Source: Andrena cerasifolii (lineage: Eukaryota > Arthropoda > Insecta > Hymenoptera > Andrenidae). Taken from it: DNA of 64,000 nucleotides. Every line of letters begins with the position of its first letter. The first letter of the stretch is position 1. The translations under genes and the position numbers were made by a program. Of the stretch, positions 57,576 through 64,000 are shown piece by piece. The stretch lies in assembly GCF_050908995.1 (NCBI RefSeq), contig NC_135133.1, positions 3,886,001 to 3,950,000 on the forward strand, written 5' to 3'. The notes below the pieces were generated by a model that was given only the letters and a program-made list of their open reading frames with translations, did no database searches and had not been told where the DNA came from.

Positions 57576-59178
57576 TTCCACGGGAACTGAGTCCCCTGGA
57601 ACGTGGATGCTAATAAGACGCGTGGCAGGATCTTCGCTAAAGCTGTTGCGAAGCTTGGCAACCGATCGTGCCGCGGCGATCGTATCGTAGGAGCTCCCAT
57701 TGGCGAATTAAGATCGACGGAACGACTCGGAACGGTCCGAGATGGTGGAGGTTGCGGACAAAGGGCAGCGTCAGCAGCATCGTAGCAGATTTCGGTAACA
57801 CGGCTGAGGAGGCTCGCCGTGGAAAACGATCCCTTTGCGAAACCGTTCGCCGGAGGTGCTCGCGCGGCTGCGGATAGAATCAGAAGTCCGTTCCCATCGG
57901 TTAACGAGGAACGAGATCGCCGCGGCGTACATCCGCCGTCGGCCGTAGCCGCCTGTGAACTTTGATAGGCAGAGCGATATTAAATTTATACCGCTTGGGA
58001 AATCGATGGCCTCACTTACTTTCGAGGACGTTCCCTTCGAAACGCCGAGAGACTTTCCCTAGGAATCCATTCGACGCTTCCTGTGGAACCTTCGACCGCG
58101 GTACGCGCGCATCGCTCGCTCGGATCATCGCGACAGCCGGGATTACCGTTCACGGACGTTCTCCGCGCGTTCGCAGCGGCACGCGAGTTAATGGAACGGA
58201 TCCGTGGGATATCTGGCCTTCGACGGGTGGTTTTGACATCTTTTCCTCGGCAGAGGCGCGCGCACCGCGAGCTCCACGAAGATGTTATCCGTGGGAACAG
58301 CTGAGCGGTGCCACGTGGCCGCGCGACGGGTATTCAAATTTCCCCGATCCCTTCAGGCCCTTCCGCACGTTCCTTCTCATCCGACGTGGATCGCGGGGGA
58401 ATTGGAATACCTCTACGGTGTCCTCGATGCCTCGTGGGCGAGAGCAGCGGGCGAGTAACATTACCGCAGCGATTAACGCGCTCAAGTTCCTCGACGAATT
58501 GAAACGAAGATCTCATTAAGGAGGCAAGGACGTGCCGGGGATGGACGTAGAAGAGATCGTCATTGTGCTCGGTGAAATTGTCGAGGTGGGTCCCGCGGGA
58601 TCGAGCATCCCAGGATCCTGCAAGTGGTTGCGGTTTAGCGCGTAGGCGCCACGCTCGCCGCCCGGTAACGTCCGCCGCTATCGAGTAATTTACCGTCAGG
58701 ATGCAGTTTACGCACCGTAATTTATCCGCCCCCAATCTCGGGCCCCGCCGTCAAGGACTCGGCTAGAAATACATATTACCGAGATTACGTTTGGGCGGCG
58801 AACGGGGCGCGGCTCGAGGAAATCTGTTTAAACCGGTCGGATTTTTCAGCGGCGCATGATATCCTACCATTCCCTCGGTTTTCCATTATCGCGCAACATT
58901 GAAACGGCGAAGGCTTCTTCGGCGGGATCCACGCTTTCGAATAACCCGTTTGCTTCGCGATGAATGGGGCAGGCCCTTTAATTGTACCCCGGGACCTTTG
59001 ACGCAGGATCTCGAGTAGGGTGGAGTATATTTTTCAACTTTTTATGAAAAATAAAATCGAATAGGATATGAGCACTACTTTGAGCTATTAGGGGTAGTTT
59101 AATGATGGTGATAGTTTCAACGTACGTGATGATTATGTGGAAGGGAATGACATTTTTCTAAATGCATTCATTTGTTTA
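57576..59178. other. GC-rich non-coding DNA, probably intronic
   Basis: No recognised exon. A 185-codon frame at 57962-58519 has no ATG start near its beginning, overlaps other frames and lacks a domain. Confidence 0.3.
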
Positions 59179-59889
59179 TTAAGGGGGACACTACTGTAAT
59201 GGCTCGAAGAGTAAAGGTACCTTTGGAAATTTATTAAAAGTAAACTACGTAATGAATCTTTTTTAAATTTTCAGGACTTTTTATTGGATATTTAAGTTAT
59301 ACGAATATATTTTTTTAAATTTATTTAAAGCAGATTTATAAGCTGTACAGGTCCAGTAACTTAGAGCTGCAAACAATTTCCGCTGACGTGGTTGACAGCT
59401 TTTCGACGAAACGGTTCTTCGGAAATCAAAGAACCACAAAGTTTTAGAAACTATATGCCCATGGCTATGGCACGACGGTCTCGATTTTGAAAATTTTGAA
59501 AAATGACGAAACGGCGAAACTCTGAAAGAAACTGTGAAATTTGGTTTTAAATTAACCTCTTTCGATGAAAAAGAAATATAAGGAAACGACCAGTCAAAAC
59601 AATCTCCGGTCGTACCATAGCCATCCGCATGTAGTTTCTAAAACATTTTAGTTCGTTGATTTTAGAAGCACCGTTTCGTCAGAAAACTGTCTACCAGATT
59701 TTATAGCAGCGCACAGTTACTGGTCCTGTACAGCTTGTAAATCTGTATTGAATAAATTTAAATAAATATGTTCGTATAACTTAAATATCCAATAAAAAGT
59801 GCTGAAAGTTTAAAAAAGATTCATTACGTAGTTTGCTTGTAATAAATTTCCAAATATTTCGGCCCATTACAGCGCTGTGTCTCCTCTTA
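59179..59889. mobile_element. Long palindrome with one TTAAGGGGG end
   Basis: The left end TTAAGGGGGACACTACTGTA pairs with the right end (TTACAGCGCTGTGTCTCCTC), where TTAA has decayed to TTAC. The arms match almost to the centre, through AAACTACGTAATGAATCTTT, CTGTACAGGTCCAGTAAC and CGACGAAACGGTTCTTCGG and their complements. It is 711 bp and non-coding. Confidence 0.8.
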
Positions 59890-59937
59890 CCAAAAATAGA
59901 AACAGAGAAAAGGGTTAGCATTGTGCCCCATCTGACG

Positions 59938-60425
59938 TATAATTAAGTAAAACAATTAATAGATTGTACCCTTACAGCAGGATATAGACACTGCCTGATG
60001 TAAAAAATTATCAAATATAAATGTAATGAAATATAAAGTATAAATTAAAATATGGCCACTGCACGTTGAATTAGTTATTAATTTTAATAAAGGTAATTTT
60101 AGTGTCAGCAACAGCGGTTAAACTAAATTTATAAATTAATCTATTTAATTTTTGACTTGGTGAATTTATAATAAATATATTTAATTAAGTTGATTTAAAG
60201 TATGGTGAAATATTTTTAATTGTTATATTAAATTTTATTTAACTAATGTTTATTAACTTTTGTTACAAACTAGGATTAGATACCCTATTACAGAAATGAT
60301 TTAAATTGAATCGACTCACTTGAGCTACCCCCAAACAAAAGAATATATTATCCACAGTTTTTATATCTAAAGGAACTTAATCTTTAGTATATCTTAATAT
60401 TTTTCTTTAACTTTTAAGTCCAACT
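59938..60425 (+). pseudogene. rrnS: Nuclear copy of mitochondrial 12S rRNA (numt)
   Basis: The stretch contains the near-universal small-subunit motif AAACTAGGATTAGATACCCT (60269-60288), the site of standard 12S primers. About 170 bases upstream it has GTGTCAGCAACAGCGGTTAA, a decayed form of the conserved GTGCCAGCAGCCGCGGTAA loop. The order and spacing fit mitochondrial small-subunit rRNA read on the + strand. The block is strongly AT-rich within GC-rich nuclear DNA and looks partial, lacking the 3' part of the gene. Boundaries are approximate. It is a transferred fragment, not a functional rRNA gene. Confidence 0.85.
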
Positions 60426-61775
60426 CTAATCTCGAGCCTATTTTATCCCGCACACAGTGCTCGGAAGTGTTCAGTTCCGCGTTGCGCTCGGCCACAAAGA
60501 GTATCACTAGATCGCAAAGCGCCAATTAAAAAGTTCCGCGAGATTCCAGGCTCCGATCGATCGAGCGTTTCATAAAAATTCATATGACTTTCGGACGACG
60601 GGGCGTTCCGAGTAAAAGAGAAATCGGCTCGTTAATCGTTCCAATTATCAGGGAATAAAAGTCGCTCCCTCCTCCGGATCCCGGCTCGATCGTTCTCGCC
60701 GCGGAATCCCTCCGCGAGAATTATGAACACGGTGTTGGGGGCGAAGGGACCGGTACAAGGATCGGGCATAATCGTCCCGCCAACAGGACCCTCGCTTAAA
60801 CCGTACCGCGCAGGCATCCGCGACTTCGATTCGCCGCGACTGTTCCCTTAAGCGGCCGGATCACAAGCCTACCCTGTAACCCAGCCGGCGATATTTTATC
60901 CCGCGGACAGCCCGATGGTTAAATTATGTTCGCGCGGCGCACTAAAACTGATACCTCGACCGGTGCGCGCCCCGGTCCCGAGGAATACGATACTCAACGC
61001 TGGCTGGACACGTACCGCGGCTATTATCCTCTCCCGAGTGCACCCGCGCCGCGTTTCCACCGCGCAATTATCCAAGGAATTCGCCCGCGGCGCCCCGCTC
61101 GACCAATCGTACCTTCCCGTGTTTATCGAGGCCCAAGGAAACCCTCGCCGTAACGCGAAGCAGGTAGGAATCGTTGCAGGACGAACTTGCCTCGCGACAC
61201 CTCGGCCTCTCGCGCGGCGCGGTCGTTCTCCGCGAGTACTCGCAGCGATCAAAGCCCTTCTTCCCCCCCTCTCGAGGGTATCCAATATCGCGGCTATCGC
61301 GCGCTTGTAATTCCGTCTGTTAGCGCGGGTGGAGCGAGGGGCGCGGCGGGGCGTCCGTACGCAGGGTCGAGGCCCGTGCAAGCTCGCCGCTTTGTGTCGC
61401 GGAGGAACGCGTCCCAGGGCCATTATCCTTCCCTCGGGGATCCCATCAGCACCCACACTCTCGTTGCACGGTTGTTCGCAATTACCAGGGGAATTCACCG
61501 CGGCGGACATAGGTTATGCCATGAGCCGCGGCGCGTTGCCTATTACGCTCCCTCCGCCGCGTTATCCGTCGATGTCCGCGGGCCTCGCGCTGCTCGCCAA
61601 TTACCCGGGGAATTTACCGTGGCCAATGCACCGATATCAGCCCCTCCACCGTCCATTATCCTCGGCCCGACGACTGGTTCCGCCACGGCAGCAACAATAA
61701 CAGCAACGCCGACTATCCGCCACGCTGGGTAATTTAAGATCGTCGCTGGCAACTCGCGAAACTCGTCGACTTCGC
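60426..61775. other. GC-rich non-coding DNA with a loosely repeated motif
   Basis: A motif of the form CAATTAYCMRGGGAATTYRCC followed by a CG-rich tail recurs at about 61068, 61477 and 61597. Overlapping frames on both strands (up to 204 codons) have no domain. Confidence 0.3.
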
Positions 61776-62514
61776 TAGGAGGCAGCCCTGTTTAGGACCC
61801 TAGGAATAAGGTGGTTCTTGGGAATTTTTTTCTGAGAAACTGTCGAGCGGATCTCTTCCAAACTTTCAGGGTATTATAGTTGACGTTCTAAGAGTAAAAA
61901 TTAATTTTTTCGTTACAAAGTGTTCGGTAGAAATGGAGATATATGAACACGTTCGTTTGGACTCTCGCGCGCCGGAGTTGCAAATTTGCGATTGTAATGG
62001 TGGCCCCAATTCTTCCCTGAAATGAAAAAACCAAGGATTTTCTTAGTTCTAGTACAATTACGTTGTCGATGAACCTAACAAACGGGGAAAAAGTTAAAAG
62101 TTGGGGAATTGGTGGGACTTGAAAGAAATAGTTACGATTCTGCTCCAAGATATTTCGTACAACTTATAAAAAAAGACTTGTTCGATTCAATTTATTTATC
62201 AAAGTCATAGGTCCATCGACAATGTAATCATACTAGAAATAAGAAAAACCTTGGTTTTTTTATTTCAGGGAAGAATTTCGGCCACCGTTACAATCGCAAA
62301 TTTGCAACTCCGGCGCGCGAGTCCTAACGAACGTGTTCATCTTCATATATCTCCATTTCTACCGTTCACTTTGTAACGAAAAAATTAATTTGTATTGTTT
62401 GAATGTGAACTGAAATACCCTGAAAGTTTGGGAAAGATCTGCTCGACAGTTTCTTAGAAAAAAATTCCCAAAGATCACCTTATTCCTAGCGTCCTAAATA
62501 GGGCTTCCCCTTAA
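61776..62514. mobile_element. Long palindrome, right end TTAA, related to family B
   Basis: The left arm (AGCCCTGTTTAGGACCCTAG, GAATAAGGTGGTTCTTGGGA, CTGTCGAGCGGATCT) is mirrored by AGATCTGCTCGACAG, TCCCAAAGATCACCTTATTC and CTAGCGTCCTAAATAGGGCT, ending CCCCTTAA at 62514. The outer left end has lost its TTAAGGGG. GTGATCTTTGGGAATTTTTT resembles the subterminal GGTGGTCTTTGGAAATTTTT of 11038-11814. Confidence 0.8.
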
Positions 62515-63157
62515 ACCGCGAGGATCGTCAACGCGTTACGGCTCGTCTAATTGCGCGAGCGGTTAACGTTGCGCTGTGCTACGTAAGTCGGGCTTGAGGA
62601 TGCATCCGCCGAGGATCACTGGACGGCTCTAATCCGCCCTGGTAAAAGCCCTGTTACCCGGTTACGAGCGCAGCGGTAATGCGCGTCCGCGTCGTAAAAC
62701 GCTGGGAACAATAAGCGGAGGGAACGGTTAGTCTTGGTCCGGAGCGGTAATAACCCGCGGAGCGGCTATCGGTTTTAACAGCGATCGATCGGGCACCGTG
62801 GATCCATATTTGGACGGCTATCATACTTACGGTAACCAGAATGGCCATTTCTGACGCGCACTTGTGTGCACAAGCCGCGTTACTCTCACTTGAACTTGAC
62901 GCGGACCTCGTTGCCAGGAGGAATAAGCACCTCGCGATCCTCCGTTTACAACGTTCTTATAGCCCGACCATCTGCGCGCGCGGACCCTTCGCCGTAGTCG
63001 ATTATCACATGTCAGGCGTCCAGGATTCCTTGTCATCGCGTCAGTGCGCCATTCTCTCGCTGTCGCCTCTCCAAACAAGGCAGCCTCTGTTCCCCGACGA
63101 ACAAGGTGCAATTGTGCACGAGCGGAGAGTAGGGCGGCCCTTATTTTCAACCCGCGA
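62515..63157. other. GC-rich non-coding DNA
   Basis: No recognised gene. The 166-codon frame at 62841-63341 runs from here into the next palindrome and has no domain. Confidence 0.3.
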
Positions 63158-63752
63158 TTTCTTTTGCTCTCACCCCCTAATATGGTTGCATTTCGTAAAA
63201 AAATCGTCGCTGGAAAAGATTATTGCAATCGTACAACAGCCAAGGGTGCCCACCAGGCCTTACAGTTTAGAATTCATCAATGGTTTGAATTCGAAGAATT
63301 TCTCGAAAATGGTAAGAGCTATCGAAAATTTGTTCAAATAATATTTAAAGAGCATTCAATTTTCTACAATTACTGTGTATATAAGTTTTTCGTGTCTCCA
63401 AACAGTTTTTAGATAATAGCGTTTGAATGTAGTACGTCGCGCGTCCCACCTGTACGGGGTGACGTGTTGTCTATACGCCGACCTCTCTATATTCAAACGC
63501 TATTATTTAAAAACTGGTTAGAAGCAGGAAAGAATTATATACACAGTAATTGTAGGAAATTGAATGCTCTTTAAATATTATTTGAACGAAATTTCGATAG
63601 GTCTTACCGTTTTTGAGAAATTCTTCGAATTCAAACTATTGATGAATTCTAAACTTTAAGGCCTGGTCGGCACTCTTTCCTGTTGTCCGATTACAATAAA
63701 CTTTTTCAGGGACTATTGTTTTATCAAATGGCTCTAGGGGGTGCGAGCAAAG
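63158..63752. mobile_element. Long palindrome with a 50-base GC-rich loop
   Basis: The left arm (to about 63430) and right arm (from about 63485) are close reverse complements: TTTAGAATTCATCAATGGTT, GAATTCGAAGAATTTCTC, TTCAAATAATATTTAAAGAG, ATTACTGTGTATATAA and AATAATAG-type blocks all pair. The loop (about 63432-63484) contains ACGTCGCGCG and a CGGGGTGACGT stretch, unlike the AT-rich arms. No TTAA-G termini are evident. Confidence 0.85.
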
Positions 63753-64000
63753 AAATACAAACAAAAATTTCGACGCGTATAAGTAAGGGTCACTCTAGTG
63801 GAGAGGCGCCTGTGAAACTTTGGCGAGCGTGAGTCGTTTTGAACGCACACTGTGGAAGTTTCGCTCTCGTCCTTCGAGAGCTGGGTAGAAGTGTTTTTAT
63901 TTTGGCGAGGGGGTTGGAGGAGCGCTCGCTATAAATAAACCGAGAGGAGAGGGATGAGTTAGCGGCTCGTTAAAAGGGAGGCCGGTGCCGTAGGTCAGGC
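63753..64000. other. Non-coding edge of the window
   Basis: No gene or repeat recognised. Confidence 0.2.

Noticed and set aside
57962..58519. 185-codon frame
   Set aside because: No ATG at its beginning, no domain, and several competing frames in the same GC-rich DNA.

Overview
The window is nuclear DNA from an insect, most likely a hymenopteran. Genes are split by introns with GT-AG splice sites. Three genes have clear animal orthologues (Blimp-1, FAM76, EXT1), and GC-rich, CpG-rich stretches alternate sharply with AT-rich mobile elements. A short degenerate run of an 11-base telomere-like motif (CCCAGACCTAA, reverse TTAGGTCTGGG) near 40.5 kb also points to Hymenoptera, as far as I recall the published telomere motifs. 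There are no operons, CRISPR arrays or bacterial features.

Layout. 1-23.3 kb: gene-poor DNA upstream of Blimp-1 with no convincing coding exon. It carries many palindromic MITE-like elements, a 1.4-kb element with an internal 152-bp minisatellite, and a GA-rich tract at 20.1-20.7 kb. 23.3-28.6 kb: Blimp-1 (PRDM1) on the + strand, seven coding exons, with PR/SET domain and five zinc fingers. Its long 3' UTR probably runs toward 32.9 kb. 33.0-33.6 kb: a hAT-type MITE with an exact 8-bp target duplication. 35.2-38.5 kb: FAM76 on the - strand, convergent with Blimp-1, its large intron filled with nested transposons. 39-44.4 kb: a repeat island with short tandem repeats, the telomere-like block and an eight-unit 160-187-bp array. 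44.6-45.4 kb: a small gene on the + strand encoding a protein with two RRM-like domains. 47.9-51.5 kb: EXT1/tout-velu on the + strand, seven coding exons, with a MITE touching one 5' splice site. 54.6 kb: a lone first exon encoding a signal peptide; the rest of that gene is probably outside the window. 55-64 kb: intron or intergenic DNA with large palindromic elements and a nuclear copy of mitochondrial 12S rRNA (59.9-60.4 kb).

The genes do not form a pathway. Blimp-1 is a transcriptional repressor, FAM76 a conserved zinc-ribbon and coiled-coil nuclear protein, the RRM protein probably acts on RNA, and EXT1 polymerises heparan sulfate. The most distinctive part of the window is its mobile DNA. 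At least seven long palindromes begin or end at TTAA next to a G-run. Three copies of a ~290-bp TTAA-flanked MITE are present, two of them in related palindromes, with an empty site visible in the same locus. Several transposon-in-transposon nests can be put in order of age.
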